Assembly: GCA_038380435.1 (NCBI GenBank)
Contig: JAWZYU010000011.1
Coordinates: 75,947,501 to 76,011,500, forward strand
Direction of reading: 5' to 3'
DNA from: Ryuthela nishihirai
Taxonomy: Eukaryota; Arthropoda; Arachnida; Araneae; Heptathelidae
DNA: 64,000 nt
Below are positions 1 through 10,612 of this stretch, one piece after another; the stretch's first letter is position 1, and every line of letters begins with the position of its first letter. The translations under genes were made by a program, and so were the position numbers. The notes beneath the pieces are model-generated. The model worked only from the letters and a program-made list of their open reading frames with translations, did no database searches and was not told where the DNA came from.

Positions 1-225
1 GCTTGGTATTGGGAAATATATGCCAGAACAAATGAACTCTTAAGGGGTTGAAGAGTTTTATCAGCTTCTATTGCATCTCAGACATGGTGAGGAATACGTC
101 GATATTTCAGGAGGTGGGAGAGTATTGCATGTCAGATGAATTCTTCTAAGGGATCTCTGCATGCAGGGATGTAAGGAATGTTACGATTCGCAGGCACTTG
201 AGGACTGGAAAAGGATTATCTAGGT

Positions 226-546
226 CAGTAGTTCTCAAACTTTTATGCTTCACGTACCCCCTGGAAATGTGTATGTAACTGGCGCACACCTTGTATAGGT
301 AAATAAAACTATAGTTATAGTATAACAATGGGAATAAAATAAAACATATATTTATATATACATTAAATTTTGTATTCATAAATTATATAATATCTATAAA
401 CACAAAAAATGACATTTTTGCACAGCAGTGTTGCAACTTAGCGACTTTGTTACTAGATCCAGCGACTTTTGAGCTCTCACGGCGTACCCCAAAAATTTTT
501 ACCCGTTCCCCCAAGGGGTACGCGTACCTCACGTTGAGAACTCCTG
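226..546 (+). mobile_element. Non-autonomous hAT element, family 1 (CAGTGGTTCTCAAAC ends), copy 1
   Basis: It starts CAGTAGTTCTCAAAC and ends TTGAGAACTCCTG, an imperfect terminal inverted repeat of the type found on hAT transposons. The flanking 8-bp duplication is atctaggt at 218-225 and gtctaggt at 547-554 (7 of 8), the target length expected for hAT. The inside has no coding capacity. It shares 'gcttcacgtaccccctgga' and a 'gtaccc...acgttgagaactcc' tail with the copies at 20624, 29808 and 34764. It is inserted in Tc1-derived debris. Confidence 0.85.
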
Positions 547-815
547 GTCTAGGTAAATGAATCTCGATGCGCCTGCAGGGGTATAAAGAATTCCAGAACT
601 CCTGAACACTTGAAGAATGGAAGCAAATTGACTGGTTCTTTGTATCTCAGTAACATGAAGGAATATATGGAAAGTAGAACATATGGACACTTAGGACTGA
701 AAGAGGTCTATCTGGTACGATGAATCTCACTACCTAAGAAGGTAAGGAACACAAGAAGGTGGACACTTGAAAAGTTGGAGAGATGTTATGATAAGATGAA
801 TCTCACTGCACACGC

Positions 816-1016
816 ATGGATGTAAGGAACGCCACCATGTATGGACACTTTAAGATCAGAAGAGAGCCTGATGCTTCTGCAAAGGATCCCATTAGGCCTT
901 CAGAGGTTAAGAAAAGTCAGAACACGTGGAAAGCTGAAGACTGGAAGAGAATTGTCTGGGCAGATGAATCCCGCTTCCTACAGCATCACAACCGAATGTA
1001 CAATAAGGGTGTTTAA
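816..1016 (+). pseudogene. Tc1-like transposase fragment
   Basis: A 66-codon open stretch contains IVWADESRF preceded by an E-D-W-K motif. This matches the segment around the first catalytic Asp of Tc1/mariner DDE transposases. The other catalytic residues and the HTH region are absent. It is the last and least damaged unit of the repeated block and is not expected to make a functional protein. Confidence 0.6.
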
Positions 1017-1312
1017 AAAGGAAGCTTAAGACAAGGAAACTTTCTATTTAGTCGTAACAGTATAGACCATATTATTATAGAGTGGGACTATTTATTTGGC
1101 TTTTATTGGGAACCAGAAAGGCTGGACAGAAAGACGTCGTTCATTAACAGCATCTCGCTATTTTGACACTTTTCACTTATGTGCAAAAATGATTTGCTAA
1201 TTCTTGATTCTGAGCGACAGTTTCATGCATAAAATGAATAACTGGTCCAGTCAAAAGACTCCAAGCTCGTATCTGGGTATCCGAAAAGAATATTTTGTGT
1301 AGCTCGTAGGTG

Positions 1313-1558
1313 AAGGAAGGTAGCCTCCCGTCAAGGCTATCTAGAGTGCTTTTCAACTTTCAAAAGGGATGGCACTATTGTATACGTATCGCGGCTTAAC
1401 GACCCATAAAAAGGAAAAAAGGACAATGACCTTTTTAAGTCCATCTCTATTCCCTTTCTCACATTAATAGAGAATTTGCAATTGGTAGAGTAAATCTCAA
1501 CACTTGTAGAGTGTGAACTGAATCCTTGGAGCATTAGATGACGAGCCTGAGACTCTTT
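1313..1558 (-). mobile_element. tRNA-derived SINE, family A, decayed copy
   Basis: The + strand reads 'ggtagcctcccgtcaaggc' at the low end and 'gacgagcctgag' at the high end. Both landmarks occur in the same order and spacing in the better copy at 6838-7209, so this is a minus-strand copy. The pol III promoter boxes are not intact. Confidence 0.6.
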
Positions 1559-1638
1559 TATCCAACCCTCATTGCTACTAAGTAGCTTTTCCTAATAGCA
1601 TGGTCGATGAGTACATAGATTATGTTTAATATGTAGAT

Positions 1639-1725
1639 AAGGGGGTGGCGAATCTTTTCCTCAAGTGTGGCACATATTATGCTGGGAATGTGTCGCCTGC
1701 CACACAAATGGCAAGGATCCCTCTA
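1639..1725. mobile_element. Possible short hAT-like remnant
   Basis: It begins near GGGTGGCGAATCTTTTCC and ends with sequence whose reverse complement is GAGGGATCCTTGCC. These are weakly reciprocal ends resembling hAT termini. I see no convincing 8-bp target duplication, so this is tentative. Confidence 0.25.
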
Positions 1726-1739
1726 GTAATCATCTCATT

Positions 1740-3020
1740 TTGCCACCATTTTGCTATCTGTCATATCACCATAGTTCAATAGTAAGTGAATTTTTTTTTT
1801 CATTTCAACACTAGAGAGAATTATTATTATGGATATTTGAAAACGAATTATGGAAATAAATTAATTACCCCAACGAAAGAACTGTTCAATTAATTAAATG
1901 CAAGTTCTTCCAAGAAGAAGAAAACACTCAATCAAAATCAAAAGAAGAAGAAAAAAAAATCAAAAGAGAAGGAAAAAACTCTCAGAAAAAAACTCAAAAA
2001 TATTCATTATTATTATCAAATATTTTTTTCTCTTAATCCCAAGTGTTTCAAATGACACTTACATGAAACGAAAATACGTTTAATTTCAGTTTTCAGTTGT
2101 TTCATGTTAAATGCTAATAAATCAAGTGTACATAAGTATATTTACTGTTATTATGACAATCTGCTAAAATTTCATTATTGTATTAATTAATTTCAAAGTT
2201 TCTTTTCAGTGTAATAATTAGAAAAATTCCCATTGTGAATAATGGTTGCCAAAAACAACTCCGAATTTTCTGTTGAAATGGAAAACGTACTTTTCGTTTG
2301 CTTTTGTTGATAACAGCTATTCTGAACGCTTCAAAGCTCAGCAACATTTCATAAGTAACTCGTTCATGAATTCTTAAATGATTTTGATGCTTACATTTTA
2401 TACGTGCTTATAATAATTACATATAGAACTTCGAAAAAAAAATACTTTGCATTGCTTTGTTAAATAATAATTTTACTCAGCAATTTAAAATCAAAACGAA
2501 ATAGTAATATTTATATTTTAATTTTTCCGATACCCAATAACCCTTTGTCCGTCGAATCCTGTTTCGTATTAACACGGACAGCCAGCTGTCCTGGGTCTGA
2601 CAGATACAGGACCATTTTTGCCAAATTAAGAAACAGAAGCCAAATTTTTTTCTGAAAACATTTTTTATTTATTACTTTGAAATATACTATAATATCAAAT
2701 ACTTTCGCCGGAAGGTAAGGGTTGATTGTTTTTGTTGCAACTACTGGTTTGAGATTTTATATCTATTTTGTGAATACATCAAATGCTTTTTAAAGGCTTA
2801 ACTTAATTCTTTTTATTCAATACAACTCGTATGAAATATAAATAGATGGCACAGATACAGATAAGAAATATGAAAAACTGGTTGCAGGAGTGAAAATTTG
2901 TATTGCTTTCATCTGTAATAAAATTGTAATTTTCGATATTTTCATTTACAAACATGACATCGTCGTCTTTTTATTATCTATCTTCTTATTGCCTTTTGTC
3001 CGGTGGGCCCCCGTCCCCCA
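1740..3020. other. AT-rich non-coding stretch
   Basis: It holds a purine-rich run (about 1905-1985) and otherwise AT-rich sequence with no recognisable domain, splice-bounded exon or element end. Read as intron. Confidence 0.6.
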
Positions 3021-3025
3021 AGCCT

Positions 3026-3148
3026 TCTCTGAGCTAAAGGGTCTCCTTCCCTAAACATTCTCTGAGCTAAAGGGTCTCCTTCCCCCAAGCATTCTCTGAG
3101 CTAAAGAGTCTCCTTCCCTCAAGCATTCTCTGAGCTTAAGGGTCCCTT
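3026..3148 (+). repeat. 34-bp tandem repeat, about 3.6 copies
   Basis: Units begin TCTCTGAGCTAAAGGG at 3026, 3059, 3093 and 3127, spaced 33-34 bp. They differ by a few substitutions. The last unit runs directly into the 3' landmark of SINE family A ('gaactggccatttagccc'), so the array seems to be an expanded SINE tail. Confidence 0.8.
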
Positions 3149-3175
3149 GTGAACTGGCCATTTAGCCCATTGTGT
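3138..3175 (+). mobile_element. SINE family A, 3' end fragment
   Basis: 'gaactggccatttagccc' followed by 'attgtgtg' matches the 3' part of the full-length copy at 14301-14600. Only the tail remains. Confidence 0.5.
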
Positions 3176-3960
3176 GGATGTATGCCAAATGAAAGTTTGT
3201 GAGGTGAGAAGTGTTTTGGTATATAAAAATTTATTCCCCCTGCTCTCTGCTCTTCCCTCCCATCCTGAAAAAGAGAGAAATGTGCAAATTGCTCTTCCTG
3301 TAGGTATATCTTTGAAAGCAATGGCCCACAGTTATGATTTAGGTGTCAAATGAAAGCTTCCCATGCTGGGACTGTCGTAGACTATTTGGAATTTTGCCCT
3401 TACCATTCTTTCCCCCCCAAAAAATGGGGAAAATTACCTCCCTTTTTTGGGATTTCTTGGGGGGGGGGTCTACAAAAACGAGTTATATCTGAAATTTAAT
3501 CTTGTTGATGTCTACAATGTCTTGGGTTACCTCAAGTGACCTTCCCTCTTTCCCTCCCCCAAAAACAAAAAAAATCAAAGTGGGAAGATAAAACTTTAAT
3601 TGTCGTATGTCAAATGAAAGTTAAAATGAACGTTACGATACATGACAACATTTACTGTGGCTTTATTGTCATTTTTTTACATTTAACAAATTGAATTCCT
3701 ATTTGCAATTGTAACTAGTAGCATTGTAATTTAGTCATTATTAAGTGTTTACAGATGCAAAAATGTTTGACTGTTGGTGCTTAACATTCACTGAACGTGC
3801 TTCTCTAAAATTACTCAATTACCAGCTATACCTCTCTAAAATCCGTCACACCTCTCAATTACCAAGAGTTTATATAATTTAATTTATTCCGAAGTATTAT
3901 TTTTAATATGCAAAGTTTAGTTTATTACATTTTACATCGACATATACATTTGCATTAGTA
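3176..3960. other. Low-complexity interval with homopolymer runs
   Basis: C and G runs occur near 3411-3417 and 3460-3469. The motif TCAAATGAAAG or a close variant recurs three times (about 3187, 3347 and 3609), suggesting an old internally repetitive element. No coding signal seen. Confidence 0.4.
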
Positions 3961-3984
3961 AATCTTTTTAACTAGTTTTCAGTA

Positions 3985-4620
3985 AACAACAAACTCATGT
4001 TTTCACTTTGTTGTCGGTCTGTCTGTCCGTTTTTAGAGATAAATTAAAAATTCTTTTTCTGTTCGATATCTATAGATGAAATATTACGATTCGCATTTCG
4101 GAATGTGCCAATAGCTATAATTCCGACCTAAAACGGTATTAAAAGTTTAAAACGGCAAAATTTAAAACGAATATTGCAAACAATGTGCTTATGTTAGAAA
4201 TTTAAAATTTTGGTGGTGAAATGTGGAAGCCATGAAGTTTGCCTTCACAACAATGATTTTTACCCTTACTCCAGGGTGTGTATGAAAAAAGAAGTTTTTT
4301 TATTTATTATTCCAAGAAATCATTATTTGATTTTAGAGATAATGAAATTATTTCTGGATTGGATTAGTATTGATGAAATAATACGATGTACACTTTTTGA
4401 ATTTCCCAAAAATTTTAATTGCATCTTTGACGGTGATAAAGGTTGAAAATTTCAAGAAAATTCCCCCAAAATAATTTAATTTATATGGTTAGAGGGTGCT
4501 AAATGTAAAAAATGGAAAACTTCAAGTAATATTTACAAATTACACTGTTATGTTAGAAATTAGGAAGTCTGATGTAAAATGTGTTGATTAAGAACTGATA
4601 CACAGATAACCTGCTAACAG
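3985..4620 (+). repeat. Dispersed repeat family R, copy 1
   Basis: It opens with 'cactttgttgtcggtctg' and 'tttttagagataaatt', then modules containing 'gatgaaatattacgat', 'ccaatagctataatt' and 'ttagagggtgctaaatg'. The same modules in the same order occur at 39810-40980. No ORF with a recognisable domain. The class is unknown; it could be a Helitron-like or other non-coding element. Confidence 0.5.
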
Positions 4621-4683
4621 AAATATCATTTACTTCATGTCTCTTGATTTGTACACTGTCATTCCGAACCCTATTTAACTTGA

Positions 4684-5060
4684 ACCTGACACCAGATCTA
4701 AAATTTCTTAACATTTCTCATATCGACGTCTCGAAATACCACTAGGTACCAAAGTTTAGCTCTCTAGCACCAGATGATCGAAATTTGATCTTTGTCCTTG
4801 ATTTTACTTCGACCCATCGGATCCAAAACTTCACTGCATTTCTAAGATCTAAGACCTAAAATTCTCCCAGGCACCCTTTTTTAGTTCTCTACCACCAGTA
4901 GATCGAAATTCGAATTTGACCTTTGAGCTCGAAGGACCCGCCGGATCCTAAATTTTGTAACGTTTCTCAGATCTACAATCCGAAACGCCTCCAGACACCA
5001 ATTTGCACGTTTAGAGTTCACTTGCAGATCAAGGTTTTACCCCTAGGTGATCTCTGTTTG
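4684..5060 (+). repeat. About 124-bp tandem repeat, three diverged units
   Basis: Units start near 4684, 4808 and 4931. Each contains an 'agatc...aaaat.t...catttctcagatc' half followed by 'ccaggcacc..tttagttctct' and 'agatcgaaattcga'. A partial fourth continues to about 5160. The units are roughly 75% alike by eye. The Sau3A-type core AGATC recurs within each. Confidence 0.6.
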
Positions 5061-5389
5061 AACTTGAAGGACAGGTAGGAGATCAACTTTCGGATTTTCC
5101 CCGAGATCTGCTATCCAGATTACCCCTAGGTTCACTTATCAGAGCTCTACCATTTTTGCATCATAGTTAGAATTAGCGTAAACTCCTATCAGTCACTCAA
5201 TCCCTCACAATTGTCTACATATTAATATAAATTAATATGCGTTTTATTTAAATTACATTTAGTTAAAATTCGACAGCATGCTCCTTATGTTTTCAAAGTT
5301 ATCACTTAGTTTTAAAATTTTCTATAATATCTAAATAGAGTGATAATGAATACATGATTTTATGTACACTGATTGACTGGCCCTTCATC

Positions 5390-5620
5390 CCTAGGGGATG
5401 AAAAAACGTAACTTTTTTCAATTCAGGGAATAAAATACAAATTCTTTTTATCTTGTATAGTGCTGACTATTACTATTTACATTTTCTTATCATCTATTAG
5501 TAAGAATTACTACGGTTAAAGAATGCGAATTTTGGAAAATGAAAAACTTAATATTCTTTGAAAACGATCATGCCATATATGTCAGAGGCGATATGTTATT
5601 TTTCTAATTTTTTCAATTTT
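5390..5620 (+). repeat. Dispersed repeat family R, distal module
   Basis: The run 'tattactatttacattttc' through 'ctttgaaaacgatcat' and 'agaggcgat' corresponds to the end of the copy at 40780-40990. Copies 1 and 2 therefore share a start and an end, with the 124-bp tandem repeat lying inside copy 1. Confidence 0.45.
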
Positions 5621-5708
5621 CAAATATTTCAAATAGACTTTCAGATAATATGGTTAAACTAAACACCTATAAACACAAAGTAACATTAGGCATTGATAAG
5701 CTGTCGTT

Positions 5709-5787
5709 GGAATCAAGTGCTCTGTTGTTATAGCGACAAATCACACATGAGTAACAACAAAATGAGATTGTTGGCTTTAGTACAAAA
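5709..5787 (+). repeat. Left arm of an 80-bp inverted repeat pair
   Basis: It is the near-exact reverse complement of 7686-7764, with one 2-bp gap by eye. The arms are about 1.9 kb apart and enclose the long-TIR element at 5958-6508 and SINE copies. Confidence 0.85.
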
Positions 5788-5957
5788 ATTATGTATATTT
5801 AATAATTCGTTTCTAGAAATAAGTACGAACAAGAGAAACATGCAAAAACACAGATGTGTTTAACACTTTTTGGCCACCATTGTATTACAGATGAAATATT
5901 TACTCAGAAACATTTTAGGCATCAGTATAAGAATAACATACTATTTTATTCTATATA

Positions 5958-6508
5958 CACTGGTTTCAATAAATTGAAGAAAATCCCTGTGTTAAGTCAA
6001 TGAGAAGCTAAGGTCAAAGCTCTTTAATTTCTAAAATAAGTTTTTTGTTTTGAAAAATTTGATTGCAGATAAACATCTCAATCGAATAAATCAATATCTC
6101 GATTTTCAACAATATTCGTTCAGAATGTAATGAATTATGGAAGTTTGAATATTTAGCGATAACAATGCCAGCCACAAAAATTGACTTCAGAAGTTAATTA
6201 AAACTTAGTAATAAGTATTGTATCAAAGTGTTTAATAAAATAAGTTTGTATTTTAGAACTTTGTGCAAAGAATTCTATCACCATTCTTCAGTTTTCTATA
6301 AGTTTCTTAAGACTGGCATTGCTGTTGTTAAATATTGAAAAAAATGTTGAATATTGTTGAAAATCGAGATATTGATTTATTTGATTGAGATCTTGATCTG
6401 CAATCAAATTTTTCAAAACAAAAAAACTTATTTTAGAAGTTAAAGAGCTTTCACGTTAGCTTCCAGTGACTTAACACAGGGATTTTCCTTAATTTATGGA
6501 AACCAATG
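5958..6508. mobile_element. Non-autonomous DNA transposon with about 175-bp inverted repeats, copy 1
   Basis: It begins CACTGGTTTCAATAAATTGA and ends with the complement of CATTGGTTTCCATAAATTA, flanked by TA on both sides. The arms continue inward for about 175 bp, through 'ctcaatc.aataaatcaat' to the start of 'caacaatatt'. The TA target and ends point to the Tc1/mariner superfamily. The centre is non-coding. A second copy is at 25943-26515. Confidence 0.8.
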
Positions 6509-6837
6509 TATATGCACTATCCGGCGTTACTACAGTCTTTAATTCAATTAGATTATACTCTATAATAAATATAGAAGAATGAAACTACCCACGTTGCAAG
6601 ATTTCATTCATTATGATCGACCATGTGGAGGTTCCCTACCACTGTTTTCAGGAGGGGGAAGGGGCAGAAATGAAGTGACACAATTTGAGTCAGAACCTTC
6701 CATTTGAAATATAACTCATCAACGGTTTACCAATATCCCCCTTTTAAAAGGGTGAATTTTTTTCCTGGAGGGGAGTTAAGTCAAAATGGCCAAACCTTTA
6801 TGCTGCTTTAAGTAATGATAAGGTTGGTAGGTTGTTT

Positions 6838-7209
6838 TACCTCTTAGCGGCACTTTTTGCACACCGTGAGCTAAATGGCCAGGTCACATGGATCCCGAAG
6901 ACTCAGAGAAAGTTGAGGTGAGGGGACCCACTGGAACAGCTGTTGGGAGACAGATGGTAGCCTCCCGTCAAGGCCATCCAGCGTGTTCTTTAACGTGCAC
7001 AGGGTATGGCTCTCCCACACACGGGGCCACGGCTTAACGTCATATCCGACGGACGGCGGTTTTTCCAAGCCCATCGGTGTCCCTTACTGACCGTGGGCAG
7101 GGCGGGGAATTTTTCGGAGATAAATCTCAACGCTGACCTAGCTGGAACTCGAACCTGGAAACTACAGATTACGAGCCTGGCGCGCTACCGACTGAGCCAC
7201 CCCCGCCCC
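6838..7209 (-). mobile_element. tRNA-derived SINE, family A, near full length
   Basis: The reverse complement starts near 7209 with a tRNA-like head: A-box-like GGCTCAGTCGGTAGCG and B-box-like GGTTCGAGTTCC, with the intervening tRNA spacing. The body is shared with copies at 14301 and 30628 ('cgtgcacagggtatggc', 'ggtagcctcccgtcaaggc'). It ends with the 'gctaaatggcca' landmark. The tRNA-like head contains pol III internal promoter sequence. Confidence 0.85.
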
Positions 7210-7413
7210 AGTAATGGTAAGTGGAATCTATATGCCGAATATGTTAGTCGTAGTTCTTATCGTTTAGAAATAGAAATTCCCCTTACTATTTTTGGGTGGA
7301 GTTTAGATGGGAAAAAGTTTTGGACAGTCAATCAAACATAGGCAAGTAGGCATATATAGACATTGTTTTTCATCTCTGAACCCTTCATGAAATATTTACT
7401 AATGATATATTTA

Positions 7414-7620
7414 AAAAAATAAAATAAGTACCCCTTCAAGCAGTTGCACGAAATAGAGTTCTGATAAGAACCTGTTAGCTTAACACGCCATAGAGATCTG
7501 TGAGGAAGGCGAGACCCCAGCAGGAAAACAACACAAACATCCATGCCTTACCAGCTGCTCGAACTCAGTTCCCTTTGATCGATACCCAAGCTCGCTAACC
7601 ACTTGGCCAAGAGGAGGCTA
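7414..7620 (-). mobile_element. tRNA-derived SINE, family B, copy 1
   Basis: In reverse complement the head contains TTGGCCAAGTGGTTAGCG, resembling the A box of Leu/Ser-type tRNAs. It is followed by 'ggtaaggcatggatgtttg', the 'gacaggttc..' region and a tail ending 'gaaggggtacttat'. The same order occurs at 14645-14850, 15576 and 15908. The head runs straight into a perfect hairpin at 7599-7675. Confidence 0.8.
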
Positions 7621-7675
7621 ATGATATTGTTTGGAGTTTCCAAACAATATCATTAGCCTCCTCTTGGCCAAGTGG
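7599..7675. repeat. Perfect 37-bp hairpin with a 3-nt loop at a SINE 5' end
   Basis: Arms 7599-7635 and 7639-7675 are exact reverse complements with loop gtt. The left arm is the 5' end of the family B SINE plus adjoining sequence, so the SINE start has been copied back on itself. Confidence 0.95.
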
Positions 7676-7685
7676 GTATGGCTCT

Positions 7686-7764
7686 TTTTTTGTACTAAAG
7701 CCAACAATCTCATTTTGTTGTTACTCATGTGTGATTTGTCGCTATAACAACAGCACTTGATTCC
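7686..7764 (-). repeat. Right arm of an 80-bp inverted repeat pair
   Basis: Reverse complement of 5709-5787. It is followed by 'gattccaaaacacgtaatag', which itself recurs (first base changed) about 110 bp later near 7869, a small local duplication. Confidence 0.85.
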
Positions 7765-8189
7765 AAAACACGTAATAGTCTCCAAATGCAAAGCGAACAG
7801 AAAGACAACTTTCCAAAATACATTAATGGGCTAGAACATTATGACAATTCCTCTCTCCACGAGTGGAAGGGTTCCAAAACACGTAATAGTGACGTCACTG
7901 ACAAGCGCGGAATATATATAGACAGCAGGGCAGGACATGTCAGTTCGTTAGTATGAAGCCCGTGCAATGTGGAATGGGAAGGACATTTTTTTGAATGGGG
8001 AATGATTATCGGCACGAGGAATGTGGGGGCCATATCTTAACAACCATATGCATTGTTATCTGCTTGAGGGCTGTTATAGTGAAAGTGTGCGGAAATGATC
8101 CAAAGAAGGACACACATCCACCTAACGAGCCGGAAAGGGGACACCATCCATAGTTGACAATCAAAATGAATGCCAGTTGCCACTTGCTG

Positions 8190-8941
8190 TCCGTGACAAC
8201 AGAGGGCTCATGATTACCCAATTAATGGCAGACTACAATCAGGGTGCATAGAAGAACGTTTGGGTGCACTGAATCCAGCAGATGCTCTTGCGGATGGGCC
8301 TACATCATCATCAGCCCGTCATACAGCCCGTTGATGACATCATTGACAGCTCCACCTGCAGAGGACACAAGAGCACCATGACTGAAAAAGAGTTGCCTGG
8401 TTCGATGAGTCCAGGTTCCAGCTCCACCATGAAGATGGAACTATATGATGGAAGAATCTGCATTTAACAGCATGCAGGTGAACAGCTGCAACCAAACTGC
8501 ATAGTTGGATGGAAACTAGCTAGCGGCAGTATCATGATATGGATATTGTTCTCATGGACATCACTGGTTGAACACAACCTAACTGCCAGAACCTGCATAG
8601 GCTTTGTTTCGGGCTAAGTGGCACCCTACATAACGAATGTATCCAGATGGCCTTTGCCTCTTTCATCAAGACAACGTTCTGTGTCAGAAGACCTACATTG
8701 TGCAGCAATAGTTCAGGGATGATGTCCAAGCCTAGTGTGTGCTCCCTTACCCATTAAATTCCCTGACATGAATTCCATCGAACATTTGTGGGATGCAGTG
8801 AAACACAGTATTTGCCAGTTCAAGCCATGCCTTGCTCCATAGACGAACTCCAGGACATCATTCTGTCCAGCTGGCACATAATACCTGAGAACACTTTCCA
8901 TGGTCTAGTGGAGTCGATGCCACACCAGGTGCAACTCTGAA
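8190..8941 (+). pseudogene. Tc1-like transposase pseudogene
   Basis: Pieces in order: an N-terminal HTH-like stretch ending in LLRMGLHH near 8282; the first catalytic block WFDESRFQLHHEDG near 8398; the second-Asp block with QDN near 8670; and MNSIEHLWDAV, carrying the third catalytic acidic residue, near 8770. A C-terminal tail runs to 8941. Order and spacing fit a single Tc1 transposase of about 340 residues. The pieces fall in different frames and are separated by stops, so the copy is dead. It is closely related to the minus-strand relic at 49615-50560. Confidence 0.8.
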
Positions 8942-9053
8942 AGGCAGTCCAACACTCCATTTGGCAAGTGGTTATAATGTGGCTCATTATATTATGGCTC
9001 ATGAATGTATATATAAGATACAATATTTGAATAAATTTCAAATGTTATATATG

Positions 9054-10440
9054 TACAGGGAGTCCCATAAATCCTTGTACATAGGCAGGCATATTCCACA
9101 CTTTGTCACAAGTAAACGTAGCTGTAATGTCAATAGTAATGTATCACAGGAGATGTCCTGTAGGCACGGACTAATGAAATACTATAGTAAGTTAAAAACA
9201 ATTGGTTTTACCGTGAGTGGGATTCGAACCCACGACTCCGAGTAACTAGCCAGGCAATGCTAACCACTACACCATCAATGGCTAATGTTTTTTCTTCAGC
9301 TAGGGTAATATATAAACTTTCTCACATTTTTGTTTGATTCGTTCGTGGCGCCATCTATGTTGGAAAATGGACAATCTTCTTTGTTGTTGAATTAAAGTGT
9401 AATGATGTATCGTCTCATGCCCCAGGAGAAAGTGAAATTGGTAAATAATCATGTGCTGCAAAATGTCAGCGAGAAGCATGTGAGGAATTTCACAGGCTAC
9501 ATCCAGACAAGCTAAAGCCTGTCACATGTCCATCAGTAATATTCTGAAGAAACTGAAGAACTCTGGTTAGGTGATAGATAAACCTACACCAGGTCATTTG
9601 AGTAGTACCACAGATGAAGACCATACTGTGGTGTTCTGTTTAAAGTTAAAGTTAGCCTTCGCCGGTCTGTAAGAAAAATTGCACAACTGGTGGGAATTGT
9701 AAAATCCATCTATATCCAGAATCCTGAGAAGAAACAGGTTCTACCCATACAAAAAGCAAATGGTACAGGAATTGCATTGGGACGATATGGACCTCAGAGA
9801 GAAGTTCTATGATTGGGTACTAGAGAAACGTCAGGAACAATCATTTCACTTGGCTAATATAATCTTCAGCGATGAAGCAAACTTTCATTTGAATGGGACA
9901 GCCAACGGCCCAATTGTTATTACTCACTGCGACACAACCACACTTGGTTAACACTCACATGTACAGAACGATCCCAGAGTATGCGTTTGGTGTACAATTC
10001 ATGGTGACATCATAGGACTTTACTTTTATACTGGCACAATCACTGGCGACTCTTATTTGCAAATGTTAATTGTCATTAAAGTACCCTGCTTAGAGCACTA
10101 CCCTTAGCAAGTTACAAAGGAGTTTTATTTCAGCAGGATAGGGCATTGCCTCACTGTGCCATAATTATCCGAACGTGGTTGGACGAAACACTGTCCCACA
10201 AATGGATAGGCTGACAATGGGGCGGTGGATTAGCCACCTTGAAGTTCCGGATTTGACTCTCTTTGATTTTTTTTTTGTATGGGACAACCTAATTTCTCAT
10301 GTGTACTAAAATCGTCCTCGAACACTGGATGTATTAAAGGAGACCATCCACAGTGAATGTTACAAGATAATGCCGTCTGTTCAATGTTGTTTGTGTTTCA
10401 ATGTTTGAATGTTCAAATGCTGTTTGTTAAGGAGCGTTGA
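9054..10440 (+). pseudogene. Mariner-superfamily transposase pseudogene (SDEANF type)
   Basis: A possible 5' end at 9054 reads TACAGGGAGTCCCATAAATC, typical of the CAGGGTGTCCCA-type ends of this arthropod family. Coding remnants start near 9402. The longest open piece (9760-9951) includes VQELHWDD and IIFSDEANFHLNG, which holds the first catalytic Asp. Later fragments (VCVWCTIHGDIIG; LPHCA with RTWLDE; FFFVWDNLISH) are in shifted frames or broken by stops. The 3' inverted repeat was not found. A tRNA-like sequence sits between the putative 5' end and the coding remnant. Confidence 0.7.
9210..9283 (-). pseudogene. tRNA-like sequence (SINE head or tRNA pseudogene)
   Basis: The reverse complement has a clear T arm (GTGGGTTCGAATCCCAC, perfect 5-bp stem), an A-box-like GGTGTAGTGGTTAGCAT and an anticodon-like arm. 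The acceptor strands pair at only about four of seven positions and the anticodon stem has a mismatch. A functional tRNA is unlikely; a tRNA-derived SINE head is the better reading. Confidence 0.5.
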
Positions 10441-10612
10441 TCACTCAAAGACAAGATTGCCGTGTTCAAGCAACACAGGTGTGCTCGGTTTGAGCATTTG
10501 ATATCTTATGGTATTATAGTATGGATTCAATACAGTTGAATAAAGTGAATATAAAAGATGAATAAGTGTAAAGTTAAATATTATTACTTTGTCTATGTAG
10601 AAGGACTTACGG

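Larger units (their letters stand above)
1..1016 (+). repeat. Degenerate repeated block derived from a Tc1 transposase catalytic region
   Basis: The block contains several diverged copies of about 70-100 bp. Each has a segment reading like 'acacttga..a.tggaa..attgtctgg.agatgaatctc' followed by 'gcatg..ggatgtaaggaa'. Copies are recognisable near 130-225, 548-700, 705-790, 793-960 and 960-1000. Translated, the unit gives a Trp-Lys-rich stretch followed by D-E-S-R, the first catalytic Asp region of Tc1 transposases. A hAT element interrupts it at 226-546. All copies carry stops, so I read it as amplified transposon debris, not a gene. Confidence 0.5.

Noticed and set aside
1898..2083. Lys/Arg-rich open frame
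   Set aside because: Low-complexity purine run, no domain, AT-rich surroundings.
9210..9283. Functional tRNA gene
   Set aside because: Acceptor stem pairs poorly and the anticodon stem is mismatched, so a tRNA-derived repeat is more likely.
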